Part shown: positions 1 to 7,919 of the stretch, piece by piece
Layout: each line of letters starts with the position of its first letter
Position numbering within the stretch: the first letter of the stretch is position 1
From: a virus
Length of the DNA: 40,965 bases
Strand: one strand, 5' to 3'
IMG/VR virus record: IMGVR_UViG_3300045135_000846
Coordinates: 1-40,965 of that record
Notes under the pieces: model-generated
Told to the model about the DNA's origin: nothing
What the model saw: the letters and a program-made list of their open reading frames with translations, nothing else
The model's database searches: none
Made by a program: the position numbers and the translations under genes

Positions 1-166
1 TCTTAATAAAATCTTTCTCGTTAGCTGAGGCACTTTTGTAGTCCTCAACATCCTTAGTTAAGTCAGCTTCGTCTGGTATCCAGTGCATATTCTCTGACTT
101 CTTTCTGTAGTCCTCAGCCCACTGATAGTTCAGGGGCTTATATGTTTTACTATATTCTGCTAACAT
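1..166 (-). CDS. nrdB: Ribonucleotide reductase class I small subunit, 5' part only
   Basis: NrdB carries the diiron/tyrosyl radical cofactor and partners NrdA in making deoxynucleotides. Only the first 55 codons are present; the rest lies beyond base 1. The start is the ATG at 166, two bases after the nrdA stop codon, so the two subunits are co-translated. The N-terminus reads YKPLNYQWAEDY, then HWIPDEADL and SANEKDF, which fits the usual NrdB start (Y-x-W-A ... H-W-x-P-x-E ... E-K-x-F). No metal ligands are inside the window, so function rests on this N-terminal pattern and on adjacency to nrdA. Confidence 0.85.
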   Translation of the reverse strand, partial: MLAEYSKTYKPLNYQWAEDYRKKSENMHWIPDEADLTKDVEDYKSASANEKDFIK

Positions 167-168
167 TG

Positions 169-1893
169 TTATCCTTGACACGCTATACATTCGTCCACTG
201 AACCTTGGACACCATCTTGAAGTTTATCTCTTTTAACTTCTACATTTACTTTCTCTACCTTACCAACACTCTCTGTTCTTAAATAGTATAAACCTTTTAA
301 AGGGTCACCTACTTCGTCTTGTTTAAATGCTAGTCTGTGTACATCATTAACGTAAGCTTTGTCAGCTCCTGATTCAAAGAATAAGTTTACACTCTGTCCT
401 TGGCACACAAATTCTTGGCGACTTCTTGCCTGTAGTACCAACCATCTTTGGTCCATCTCTTGAGCTGTTCTAAATACTTTCTTTTGGTCTTCATCTAAGA
501 AGTCAAGATGTTGTACACTGCCGTTGTTACCCATAATACTTTTCCATACCTCATCAGTATCTTTATCTATACAGAATAGTAACTCTTGAAGCTGTGGGTT
601 CTTAATCAAGTAACTACCTACTCTTGTTTTATGTGTGTAACAGTTTGATAATCTAGGCTCAATACTTGAAGAACAACCTAAGATAATACTTGAGTTTGCA
701 TTAGGAGCTACAGCCATCAGGTGTAAGTTACGTACACCATAACCCTCAGCATCTGGTGCTTCACCTCTAAGTTCTGCTAACTCTTGTGTTTTCTTTATAG
801 CTCTTTCTTTAATGTTTCTAAACATACCTCTGTTAATACTAATAGCCATAGGACTTTCAAATGCTATGCTCTGTGACTGTAAGTAGTCTGCGAATCCCAT
901 AGCTCCTAAACCTAAACTTCTTTCTCTTTCTGCTGAGTACCTTGCTTTCTCTAGTTCATCTGGTGCATTATCAATAAAGAACTGGAGTACATTATCTAAC
1001 ATCTCAATCAAGTCACCTATAAAGTAGTGGTCAGTTCTCCACTCATCATAGTTAGCTAAGTTTACAGAACTTAAACAACATACAGCTGTTCTATCATCAG
1101 CAGTTGGTAGGTGTATTTCATTACACAAGTTACTACCATTAATCCTTAAACCTTTTTCTTTTAAAGCAGGATGTAGTTTGTCGTTTGCTTCATCAATATA
1201 GTTGATGTAAGGCTCACCAGTTCTAAACCTAGTAGTTAGTATCTCTTCCCATAACTCTCTAGCTTTAACTTTCTCTACAACCTCACAACTCGATGGGTCT
1301 ACCAAACACCAGTCAAGGTTTTTATCAACTGCATCAATAAAATTATCAGTAATATTAATACCGTGATGTAGGTTAAGGTTTTTTCTATTAAGGTCACCCG
1401 TTGGTGTTCGCATCTTAATGAACTCAACCACTTCTGGATGGTCGATGTTGAGGTAGGACGCATAGCTTCCACGTCTTGTCTTTCCCTGTCTGTAAGCGAC
1501 CATATCAGCATCAACAGTATGAAGAAAACCATTAACCCCAGGAGTAACATCGCTAATACTCCTAACATCTGACCAGTGTCCACCAACTCCTCCTCCTTTA
1601 ACAGATAACCATCTTAGCTCTGTAGTGTGGTCACAAAGACCTTTGATTGAATCAGGTACATAAGTAAGGAAACAACTAATTGGTAACCCTTTAACCTTCT
1701 CACCAGGTAATACAGCATTACTTAATACTGGACTACTAAACATAAACCATTCATTTTTTAGGTACGAATATAACCTCTCGCTATGCTCTGCATCTGTACC
1801 AAAACAGTCACAGGCTCTCATAAAAGCATCATCAATACTTTCACCAGGTCTACAGTAGTGTTTACTTAGTAGAGCTGTACTTAATTCTGTCAT
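169..1893 (-). CDS. nrdA: Ribonucleotide reductase class I large subunit, no ATP cone
   Basis: This is the catalytic subunit that reduces ribonucleoside diphosphates with NrdB. At 574 aa it is shorter than the roughly 760-aa E. coli enzyme, because the N-terminal ATP-cone (overall activity) domain is absent. Active-site features are visible: Cys74 in PISCF, the Asn255-Leu-Cys257-Asn-Glu259 radical/catalytic motif, the partner cysteine near 272 in VCCLS, the Tyr536-Tyr537 pair of the radical pathway, and a C-terminal CIAC (569-572) that would shuttle reducing equivalents. The start has a GGAG Shine-Dalgarno and overlaps the preceding stop as ATGA. Loss of the ATP cone implies no dATP shut-off, as in many lytic phages. 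Confidence 0.95.
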   Translation of the reverse strand: MTELSTALLSKHYCRPGESIDDAFMRACDCFGTDAEHSERLYSYLKNEWFMFSSPVLSNAVLPGEKVKGLPISCFLTYVPDSIKGLCDHTTELRWLSVKGGGVGGHWSDVRSISDVTPGVNGFLHTVDADMVAYRQGKTRRGSYASYLNIDHPEVVEFIKMRTPTGDLNRKNLNLHHGINITDNFIDAVDKNLDWCLVDPSSCEVVEKVKARELWEEILTTRFRTGEPYINYIDEANDKLHPALKEKGLRINGSNLCNEIHLPTADDRTAVCCLSSVNLANYDEWRTDHYFIGDLIEMLDNVLQFFIDNAPDELEKARYSAERERSLGLGAMGFADYLQSQSIAFESPMAISINRGMFRNIKERAIKKTQELAELRGEAPDAEGYGVRNLHLMAVAPNANSSIILGCSSSIEPRLSNCYTHKTRVGSYLIKNPQLQELLFCIDKDTDEVWKSIMGNNGSVQHLDFLDEDQKKVFRTAQEMDQRWLVLQARSRQEFVCQGQSVNLFFESGADKAYVNDVHRLAFKQDEVGDPLKGLYYLRTESVGKVEKVNVEVKRDKLQDGVQGSVDECIACQG

Positions 1894-2138
1894 ATCTTTT
1901 CTCCATAATCATTTGCTAATAAAAATTGTAGATAGTGTATTGCTTTTTTAATATCTTCAGCACCATTCTTCTCTTTATGTCTTGTAACGTACTTCACTGT
2001 ATTCGCTTCGCAGTACCCTAAGTTATTTTGTAAAATATAGTCGATAGGTTGTATTGCTTTGTTGTTATAATGTGAGCCACCTATTTGTTTTCTTTTTTCC
2101 ATTTCTTCCTCCATTATATGATATTCTGCACTAGCCAT
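1890..2138 (-). CDS. DUF3310 family protein (T7 gp1.7-like)
   Basis: This 82-aa protein has the DUF3310 signature: IGGSHYNN, then PIDYILQN, CEANTVKYVTRH and a KAIHYLQFLL helix near the end. The family includes the C-terminal part of T7 gp1.7, described as a nucleotide kinase, but enzymatic activity for this short form is inference. I chose the ATG at 2138 because an AAGGAG lies 7 nt upstream and the start overlaps the stop of the zinc-ribbon gene. A second ATG preceded by GGAGG lies 14 codons further in (MEKRKQ) and could also be used. It overlaps nrdA by 4 nt, in a nucleotide-metabolism block. Confidence 0.8.
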   Translation of the reverse strand: MASAEYHIMEEEMEKRKQIGGSHYNNKAIQPIDYILQNNLGYCEANTVKYVTRHKEKNGAEDIKKAIHYLQFLLANDYGEKI

Positions 2139-2262
2139 TGTCTTTCTCCTTATTAGCTTTCTTTGCATCCTTGTCTTGACAACTCTTACATTTAAAGCCT
2201 TTAAACTCTTCTGCTGGTTTTACTTGTCTGCAGTAGTTGCATCTTTTATAGTGATTACTCAT
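2131..2262 (-). CDS. Small zinc-ribbon protein
   Basis: A 43-aa lysine-rich protein with two CxxC knuckles (CNYC and CKSC) about 17 residues apart, so it probably binds one zinc ion. The pattern K-x-C-x-x-C ... KPAEEF ... KC-x-x-C is common in small phage zinc ribbons and at the N-termini of some HNH proteins, but no nuclease residues follow. The start at 2262 is chosen because GGAG precedes it and the ATG overlaps the upstream stop as ATGAGTAA; the longer open frame upstream has no ribosome binding site. A nucleic-acid-binding role is only suggested by the fold type. Confidence 0.7.
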   Translation of the reverse strand: MSNHYKRCNYCRQVKPAEEFKGFKCKSCQDKDAKKANKEKDNG

Positions 2263-2710
2263 TGTCAAACTCCATATATGTTTGGTTTGGGTGGTCGATT
2301 TCTTCAACCGTATCTTTAACAAATACACCATCTTCTCTTAAGTAGCCTTTTCTATCTTTGATTTCGTTGTATGCTTTCTCAACACAATCATCAAACCTTA
2401 ACCTAGCACAACCTGCTAACATTCTTAAAGTAACATACGTATCACCTATAGCATCCATAAGTTCTTCTCTGTTATCGCTTGAGATAGCTGATACAATCTC
2501 TACTGCTTCTTCAAGTGTTTTAGTTGCTTGTCCTAAAGGATTACCATTTTGTATAATCCCTCTATCTAATCCCCATTGGTCTATTTTAGTATCTAACATT
2601 TGCTTCTTCATTTTATTCCTATCTCTATATTTTATACCACAAAGGTGGTTCTCATTACTTTCACAAAATTTAACACAAGGCTTGTCTGTGTCACATCTCC
2701 AAGTATCCAT
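2255..2710 (-). CDS. MazG-like nucleotide pyrophosphohydrolase with Cys-rich N-terminus
   Basis: This 151-aa protein has the all-alpha NTP pyrophosphatase signature: Glu67-Glu68-x-x-Glu71, then Glu83-x-x-Asp86 and Asp90, the magnesium-binding set of MazG and dUTPase-like enzymes. Residues 1-33 hold four cysteines (6, 12, 16, 24) that could form a small metal site. An internal Met34 has a weak AGGAAT upstream and could give a version without it. The start overlaps the DNA polymerase stop as TAATG. Marine phages often carry mazG-like genes; proposed roles are cleansing of non-canonical dNTPs or lowering of ppGpp, not decidable here. Confidence 0.75.
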   Translation of the reverse strand: MDTWRCDTDKPCVKFCESNENHLCGIKYRDRNKMKKQMLDTKIDQWGLDRGIIQNGNPLGQATKTLEEAVEIVSAISSDNREELMDAIGDTYVTLRMLAGCARLRFDDCVEKAYNEIKDRKGYLREDGVFVKDTVEEIDHPNQTYMEFDNE

Positions 2711-4584
2711 TAGTGTGTCTCAGCCCAAGTGTCGCCTATATCTGCTGTACCTCTAATTGGTATTCTGAACTTAAGGTACTCTGTTACATCATTAAAACTA
2801 TCTTCAGCTATCTTAGCTACTCTTTCAGCTATATCTTCATCACATTCTATCTGAGCCTCATCGTGAACATTTAGTACAAACTCATAATGCTTACCTACTT
2901 CAAACTCTTTCTGTAGGTTTTTATCTAAAAAGATTAACCAGTACTTCATAACTAAAGCACCTGCACCTTGTAGTAAAGTGTTAAGTGCTGAGTGACTACT
3001 TCGTATGTGGTATGGATTACCATCTAATGCTTTAAGAGTTTTAGTCTTACTGTAAACCGACGTAACTTGTTCTACAAGCTTTTTGATAGCTGGTATCTGT
3101 CGGAAGAACTTAGCTTTAAGCCTTGATCCATCATTTGCTGTTCCATTAACAATCTCTCCAATCTTACCATCTCCAGCTCCATAGAGAAAGGCGTAGATGA
3201 ATGTCTTTGCGTCATCTCTCGTTGGTAACCCTGCACCTTTTTGGTTGATCGTGTGAATATCCGTCCCGTTGTCTTTCTTACCTTCATCGACTGCTTTTGC
3301 ATAACTGCCTCCATCAAATCTAGCCATATAATGACTTAGTGTTCTAAGTTCTAGTCCATCAGCATCGCATCCAACTAGCTTCTTACCTTTAGGTACACAG
3401 AATAACTCTCTAGCTTCGTGTCCCTTGTATGCTCTACCACTAGGTACCTGTGCCATATTAGGTCTACTATGTGTACACCTTCTACTAACTGCTCCTAATG
3501 TGTCAACACTTCCGTGTATTCTATGTGTTTTATTATTTACCATATTTAACCAGGCATTCTTACCTTCTACTAACTGCCCTAATAATTTTTTAACATTAAA
3601 ATAGTGAGCCAATATCTTACCTTCAGGAAACTCTAACTCATTAAGTACAACCTCGTTGATAACTATACTTCCTTTTTCAGTGAATTCTTTAGGTTTCCAG
3701 TCGTATACTTCCGATAACCATCTGGCTATATGTTGTCTTGATCCTGGATTAAATACCACTTCCTTCCATCTTCCCCACTCTAAGTTGTCGTTGTAGTGAG
3801 CACCTAACGCTACCTGGTTTTGACGGTGTTTGTTTGGTTTTTTCTTAGTTGTTAACTCTGGGTATTCCTTAAGAGGTATCCAGTCTTTAAGGGGCTTGAA
3901 AACTTTAAATAGTTCTTGCTCTGCTTTGTCAGCTTCTTCAAGTAACTCTTTGTGTAATTTCTTAGCTTTCTCCATATCAAAGTAACAGCCAAATTTTTCT
4001 TGTCTCGATATAATCTTAGCAAACTCTTGCTCTAACCATATAGCCTCTTTAGGTGGATAGTTATCTCTGCTTATTAAGTGTTGGTATAAAGCAGCTGTAA
4101 CCTCCGAGTCTTGTCTACAGTATTCAATCATATCTACTGTAAGTTTTGCCCACTTATCAGCATTGTTCTCAGGTACAAACTCACCTTTTAACTTTCTTAG
4201 TCTATAACCCCAAGCCTCTAGTTTATGTTTACCTTTTAAAACTGAAGGTACAGACTTTCTCTTAAGATCTTTTATCATCAAGTCAGGGTACATAAGCTTA
4301 CTTACTAGCATCGTATCTAACACTTCATTAGTTAGGTCAACACCTGTTAGTTTTTTAATAACTGGTATATCAAAGTTAATAATATTATGACCTACTAAAA
4401 GGTCTGCCGTTTGAAGGATAAATAAACCTTCTTTTAGTGTACCTGCTGTGTCACCCATAGGCTTACTTGTATATACACAAGTCTTTGTTTCCTGTTCACC
4501 GTTAATCAGTTTAATACTTATACAGTGTAACTCTGTAGCTTCAAAGTAAAGTCCATTAGTCTCTATATCAAAAATCGCTGTCAT
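2710..4584 (-). CDS. T7-type family A DNA polymerase with 3'-5' exonuclease
   Basis: This is the replicative polymerase (T7 gp5 type). The N-terminal proofreading domain shows FDIETNG, GHN...FDIP and YCRQD. The polymerase domain shows motif A (DADGLELRTLSHYM), motif B (KTFIYAFLYGAG) and motif C (VHDEAQ). The stretch before the RIHGSVDTLGAV element corresponds to the T7 thioredoxin-binding insertion, so a host processivity factor is possible. I place the start at 4584 (MTAIFDIE, 624 aa) because GAGGAG sits 7 nt upstream; the next upstream ATG would add eight unconserved residues. The start codon lies inside the end of the 76-aa gene upstream, which implies translational coupling. Confidence 0.95.
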   Translation of the reverse strand: MTAIFDIETNGLYFEATELHCISIKLINGEQETKTCVYTSKPMGDTAGTLKEGLFILQTADLLVGHNIINFDIPVIKKLTGVDLTNEVLDTMLVSKLMYPDLMIKDLKRKSVPSVLKGKHKLEAWGYRLRKLKGEFVPENNADKWAKLTVDMIEYCRQDSEVTAALYQHLISRDNYPPKEAIWLEQEFAKIISRQEKFGCYFDMEKAKKLHKELLEEADKAEQELFKVFKPLKDWIPLKEYPELTTKKKPNKHRQNQVALGAHYNDNLEWGRWKEVVFNPGSRQHIARWLSEVYDWKPKEFTEKGSIVINEVVLNELEFPEGKILAHYFNVKKLLGQLVEGKNAWLNMVNNKTHRIHGSVDTLGAVSRRCTHSRPNMAQVPSGRAYKGHEARELFCVPKGKKLVGCDADGLELRTLSHYMARFDGGSYAKAVDEGKKDNGTDIHTINQKGAGLPTRDDAKTFIYAFLYGAGDGKIGEIVNGTANDGSRLKAKFFRQIPAIKKLVEQVTSVYSKTKTLKALDGNPYHIRSSHSALNTLLQGAGALVMKYWLIFLDKNLQKEFEVGKHYEFVLNVHDEAQIECDEDIAERVAKIAEDSFNDVTEYLKFRIPIRGTADIGDTWAETH

Positions 4585-4798
4585 CAATAAGCTCCTCGTT
4601 ATTCTCATAGTAGTGTTCTATTTGAAAAAAATCTAACTTATAATAGATAGCTTCAGTTAAAGCTTCTTCATAAGAGTTAAACTTTTTTGCTTTTAATATA
4701 TGAGAAGAAAACTCACTATACTTGTAAGGTTGATGATAAACTACATACTCTTTATCTCTTGCCTCTTTTATAACATAGTATTTAGAAATCGCTGTCAT
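4568..4798 (-). CDS. Small protein with helicase-like acidic C-terminal tail
   Basis: A 76-aa protein of unknown family between primase-helicase and DNA polymerase. The body looks like beta strands then a helix (KYYVIKEA ... YVVYHQPY ... SYEEALTEAIYY). The end, NNEELIDDSDF, is acidic with a terminal phenylalanine, almost the same as the helicase end (EETNDSDF) and like the SSB end (DDLDF). In T7, such tails on gp4 and gp2.5 bind the DNA polymerase. The gene starts MTAI, the same four residues as the polymerase, because a segment around ATGACAGCGATTT is present at both junctions, each preceded by GAGGAG. It was probably inserted with duplication of the junction. A replisome-binding role is inference. 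Confidence 0.75.
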   Translation of the reverse strand: MTAISKYYVIKEARDKEYVVYHQPYKYSEFSSHILKAKKFNSYEEALTEAIYYKLDFFQIEHYYENNEELIDDSDF

Positions 4799-6425
4799 TA
4801 GTCTCCTCCGTTGGTATTATCTCGAAGTCCTCCTCTAGTTCGTAAACTAAACCAGTTTCTCCGTCATATCTAAAGCCTACTGTGTTACCTGTAGCACTTC
4901 CACTAAATCTATCTTTAAGAACTCTAATAAGTCCTTTGTTTCTTTCTAAAGGATCTTCGTGTAATGTATTACGTTCAATACCTAGCATAGCATAAGACCA
5001 TCTCATAATTGCTCTAGAACCTGTAAACTGTCCTTGCTCTGTCTTACCACCAGCTTCGTGACTTGCTCCACTCTTAGGCGGGTTAAGGTGTGATACCAAC
5101 ATTACCCAGATATCTAACTCTTTAGCAATACCAGCTACCTCAGCCATTAAAGCATCAAGGTTACGTCTTTCATCTGCTGCGTGAGCATTAAGAGCCGTTA
5201 AGTTATCTATGTAAAATATACGACAACCGTAGTTGTGGAACATATATCTTATCTTTTCTTGTATTGTTTCCCAATCGTTACTACCAAAGTTATCAAACAT
5301 ATACAAGTGATCCTGGAAACTCTCTACAGTCGAAGTCAGTTGACCTTTGTCAAATTCTGTGTTCGGTATGTGGTAGTGAATACCATCAACTTTACCCGCT
5401 GTTCTTAATAATGTTTCTTTTGTACTCTGCTCTAACATAAAAGCAGCTACTTTCCAGCCTTGCTTAATATCAAAAGCTAACTGACTCATAACAAAGTCTG
5501 TCTTACCAATCGATACACCTGCTCCTACTGTAACAACCTCACCAAATCTTCTACCATAAAGTAACTTAGTTAAGTGGTTGTAATAATAAGGGAAACCCAT
5601 AGCTATAGGTTCTGTAACTGTATCTATAAGATCCATAGGACTTACAATATCATCAGGTTTAAACTTCTCAGCATTATAGAAAGTGTTTACAACACCACCT
5701 TTACCTTTGTATATAAGTACCTCATTAGCATCTTTATAATCAGCATCTCTAATTATTCTAACTTTATCTATAGGAAGTAATCTCGTACATTCCTCAACTG
5801 CTTTCTTACCTGGTTCATCGTTGTCAAACCATAAGTAAACCTCTTCAAAACTACTGATCCAATCAAGGTTATGTGATATCTCTCTTTTAGATGCTTGAGC
5901 ACCGTTCTTTAAACTAACTACAGGATACTTACCATCAAAAGCTGTAGCAACTGATAGGGCATCTATCTCACCTTCTGTAATTACTAACTTCTTACCACCA
6001 CTTCCCCATAACTGTTGACCATAAAGCATAGCTTCTTTTGGATTACCAATAAACTTAAAACTCTTATCAGGGTATCTAAGTTTCTGTGCAACTAGTTGTT
6101 TGTCTTTGTCATAGTAATTAGCTACTTGACACGTAGCACCGTTCTTATCAACTCCTATACCATATCTATACTGTTTAGTAATAGCTTCAGGTATCTTACG
6201 TTTCTTAAGATCTAAATGTGTAACTTCTAATAAGTCCATAACTTCCCTTGGTGTTTGTTGTTTATTTATTTTACTCTTATCTTCTGCTTGCCAGTCTCCA
6301 CAAGAGAAACAATAAGAAGTTCCAGTAGAGTAGTAAGACCTAGCATCTGAAGAACCACAGTTGTCACAGGGCTGATGTGCTCGTATAACTGTTCCATTAT
6401 CTTCATTGTCATAAGACATCTTCAT
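4782..6425 (-). CDS. T7-type primase-helicase
   Basis: This bifunctional replication protein (T7 gp4 type, 547 aa) synthesises primers and unwinds DNA as a ring. The N-terminal zinc site has Cys20, Cys23, Cys39 and Cys42. The TOPRIM primase core shows VITEGEIDAL (Glu152) and FDNDE (Asp201, Asp203). The helicase P-loop is GAGVSIGKT (Lys308), followed by FYIDNLTAL and MLVSHLNPP. The tail EETNDSDF is acidic and ends in Phe, as in T7 gp4, where it contacts the polymerase. GAGGAG lies just upstream of two ATGs (6425 and 6419); I use the first. The 3' end overlaps the 76-aa gene. Confidence 0.95.
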   Translation of the reverse strand: MKMSYDNEDNGTVIRAHQPCDNCGSSDARSYYSTGTSYCFSCGDWQAEDKSKINKQQTPREVMDLLEVTHLDLKKRKIPEAITKQYRYGIGVDKNGATCQVANYYDKDKQLVAQKLRYPDKSFKFIGNPKEAMLYGQQLWGSGGKKLVITEGEIDALSVATAFDGKYPVVSLKNGAQASKREISHNLDWISSFEEVYLWFDNDEPGKKAVEECTRLLPIDKVRIIRDADYKDANEVLIYKGKGGVVNTFYNAEKFKPDDIVSPMDLIDTVTEPIAMGFPYYYNHLTKLLYGRRFGEVVTVGAGVSIGKTDFVMSQLAFDIKQGWKVAAFMLEQSTKETLLRTAGKVDGIHYHIPNTEFDKGQLTSTVESFQDHLYMFDNFGSNDWETIQEKIRYMFHNYGCRIFYIDNLTALNAHAADERRNLDALMAEVAGIAKELDIWVMLVSHLNPPKSGASHEAGGKTEQGQFTGSRAIMRWSYAMLGIERNTLHEDPLERNKGLIRVLKDRFSGSATGNTVGFRYDGETGLVYELEEDFEIIPTEETNDSDF

Positions 6426-6549
6426 CTTTCTCCTCATATAAACTGTTGTATATCTTTTCTGCTTTTTGTAGAGCCTCTGGATACTCCATCCACTCATCAT
6501 CATACATCAACTCAGCTGCTATCTGTTTTATTATATCTTGTTTAGTCAT
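6409..6549 (-). CDS. Small acidic hypothetical protein
   Basis: A 46-aa open frame starting MTKQDIIKQIAAEL and ending EEKDEDVL, predicted mostly helical and acidic. It starts with an ATG overlapping the stop of the preceding 100-aa gene (6546-6848) and ends inside the start of primase-helicase. It therefore tiles the otherwise unfilled gap between two genes in the same packed style as its neighbours. No family recognised. The GAGGAG that serves primase-helicase lies within this frame, so it may work mainly through translational coupling. Confidence 0.6.
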   Translation of the reverse strand: MTKQDIIKQIAAELMYDDEWMEYPEALQKAEKIYNSLYEEKDEDVL

Positions 6550-6848
6550 TTCTTCTGCTCCCACTGATTACAACCAAAGTCTTTACAAGGTTCTAACCAT
6601 CCACCATCAGCATCAGGCATAATAACATTTTCATTTGAACATATGTAATATGGCATATTTCTATTGCCTTTACCATTCTCTTTAGATAGGTATTCATAAT
6701 ACTTACAATTCTCACAAGTCATTGACTCAAAGTCATCAAATATATAATCAATCAAATCACATATCTGGTTACCTTCATAGCCATAATCAGAACCATAGCT
6801 TATCGTTTCTATTTTTTCTATTCTTGTATTTGCATCTTCTCTAGTCAT
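6546..6848 (-). CDS. Hypothetical protein with four or more cysteines
   Basis: A 100-aa protein of no recognised family. The N-terminal half is acidic (SDYGYEGNQICDLIDYIFDDFES). The C-terminal half has a CENC knuckle followed by further cysteines (YICSNEN, EPCKDFGC), which looks like a small metal-binding fold. The ATG overlaps the stop of the RusA-like gene as AATGACTAG. It lies in the replication block between resolvase and primase-helicase, so a role in DNA metabolism is possible but unsupported. Confidence 0.65.
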   Translation of the reverse strand: MTREDANTRIEKIETISYGSDYGYEGNQICDLIDYIFDDFESMTCENCKYYEYLSKENGKGNRNMPYYICSNENVIMPDADGGWLEPCKDFGCNQWEQKK

Positions 6849-7248
6849 TACACACTTCCTCTAGTGTCACTTCACATCTAGGGTTTTCTTTATCAACCCC
6901 ACCATACTTAAATACCATTTCAGGAACATAATTATAGTTGTCATCTACAAGTATATCGAACTCTACTAAAGCATCATTTGTAAACTTAGCGATTACAGAA
7001 CCGACGTTGTCTATGTCAAATGCTCTCTTGTTGATATAATAAATTGTATAAGTTATTTTACATTTACCCTCAATTGGTGTAAGTTGTCTAATATCTTTAG
7101 CAACTGTAATTTTAAATAACTTCTTTAACTGATTACTAAGCTGAAACTGCCAGTTCCTATAGCCATTAAGGTTAAGGTAGTGAGTCTTTTTAGTTCTCAC
7201 TCCTACCTCTAGTCTTATAGGTACACTTATTGTTTGTGTACTAGACAT
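6841..7248 (-). CDS. RusA-like Holliday junction resolvase
   Basis: A 135-aa protein with the RusA-family acidic core: RAFDIDN (Asp78, Asp80), NDAL (Asp92) and a VDDNY pair (Asp102, Asp103), the expected metal-binding aspartates of these junction-cutting dimers. T7 has an unrelated endonuclease I (gp3) at a comparable map position between SSB and primase-helicase, so this appears to be a non-homologous replacement, resolving branched DNA before packaging and degrading host DNA junctions. The start at 7248 follows the SSB stop by one base and has no clear Shine-Dalgarno, which suggests coupling to SSB translation. Confidence 0.75.
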   Translation of the reverse strand: MSSTQTISVPIRLEVGVRTKKTHYLNLNGYRNWQFQLSNQLKKLFKITVAKDIRQLTPIEGKCKITYTIYYINKRAFDIDNVGSVIAKFTNDALVEFDILVDDNYNYVPEMVFKYGGVDKENPRCEVTLEEVCND

Positions 7249-7249
7249 C

Positions 7250-7897
7250 TTAGAAATCTAAGTCGTCTTGCTCTTCTTCAACTGTATCAAAAGAGTTAGT
7301 TGCTGTAGTTGTAAACCCTCCATCTACTTCGTCAAAGTCACCATCTGATCCACCACCATACTCTGATAACTCAATTACCTGTAACTTAGTCCATAAGAAA
7401 CTAATACCAACTTCTTTAGTTGAAGCCATATAATAAGGGTTAGCAAAGAAAGCACATCTAATCTTACTACCATTACCAACTGGTGGGCAGTTACCTGTTA
7501 GGTTGTTCTTTTGTGCATCAAAGATATCAATTCTGTTTTGTCCTGGTTTTCTATCTGCTACGTTGTTCATTTTTAGTTTGAATACAATCATACCAGTTTC
7601 ATTACCATCTCTATCAAAGTGATCTTCGTAAAGCTCTTTCTCTTTTACTGCTTTACCTTTAGCACCACCTAATGTTTCTACTGTTTCTCTATAAGCTACT
7701 TCTCTTAACTCTTCTACCTTATTGATAAAAGCTTTTACTGTTTCGTCGTTAGGGTCACATACTAACTGTGTTGAATACATACCTTTAGCGTTAAACTTTG
7801 TGTCTAATTCTGAATGTTTACACCATAACGCTTCACCTATTGGTGTAGTTAAGTTCATACCTTTTACTGCGAATGGTTTGTTTGTTGTTGTTGCCAT
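7250..7897 (-). CDS. T7 gp2.5-like single-stranded DNA-binding protein
   Basis: A 215-aa protein similar in size to T7 gp2.5 (232 aa). It begins with PIGEALWCKHSELDTKFN and has an OB-fold-like middle (GMIVFKLKMNN, KIRCAFFANPYY, VGISFLWTKLQV). It ends in a glycine/acid-rich linker and the tail VEEEQDDLDF. The acidic, Phe-terminated tail is the part of gp2.5 that contacts polymerase and helicase. AAGGAG lies upstream of the ATG. It is the first gene behind the phage-type promoter at 7989-8003, so it heads the replication transcript. Confidence 0.9.
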   Translation of the reverse strand: MATTTNKPFAVKGMNLTTPIGEALWCKHSELDTKFNAKGMYSTQLVCDPNDETVKAFINKVEELREVAYRETVETLGGAKGKAVKEKELYEDHFDRDGNETGMIVFKLKMNNVADRKPGQNRIDIFDAQKNNLTGNCPPVGNGSKIRCAFFANPYYMASTKEVGISFLWTKLQVIELSEYGGGSDGDFDEVDGGFTTTATNSFDTVEEEQDDLDF

Positions 7898-7919
7898 TAA
7901 ATTCTCCTTTGGGGCTTCC

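Noticed and set aside
1299-1586. 95-aa hydrophobic minus-strand frame that looks like a membrane protein
   Set aside because: It lies wholly within nrdA, whose catalytic motifs run through this stretch. Frames of T-rich sequence read as hydrophobic by chance, and there is no separate ribosome binding site or gap.
2358-2756. 132-aa plus-strand frame
   Set aside because: Antisense to the MazG-like gene, low-complexity Ser/Leu-rich composition typical of reverse reading of coding DNA, and every supported gene is on the minus strand.
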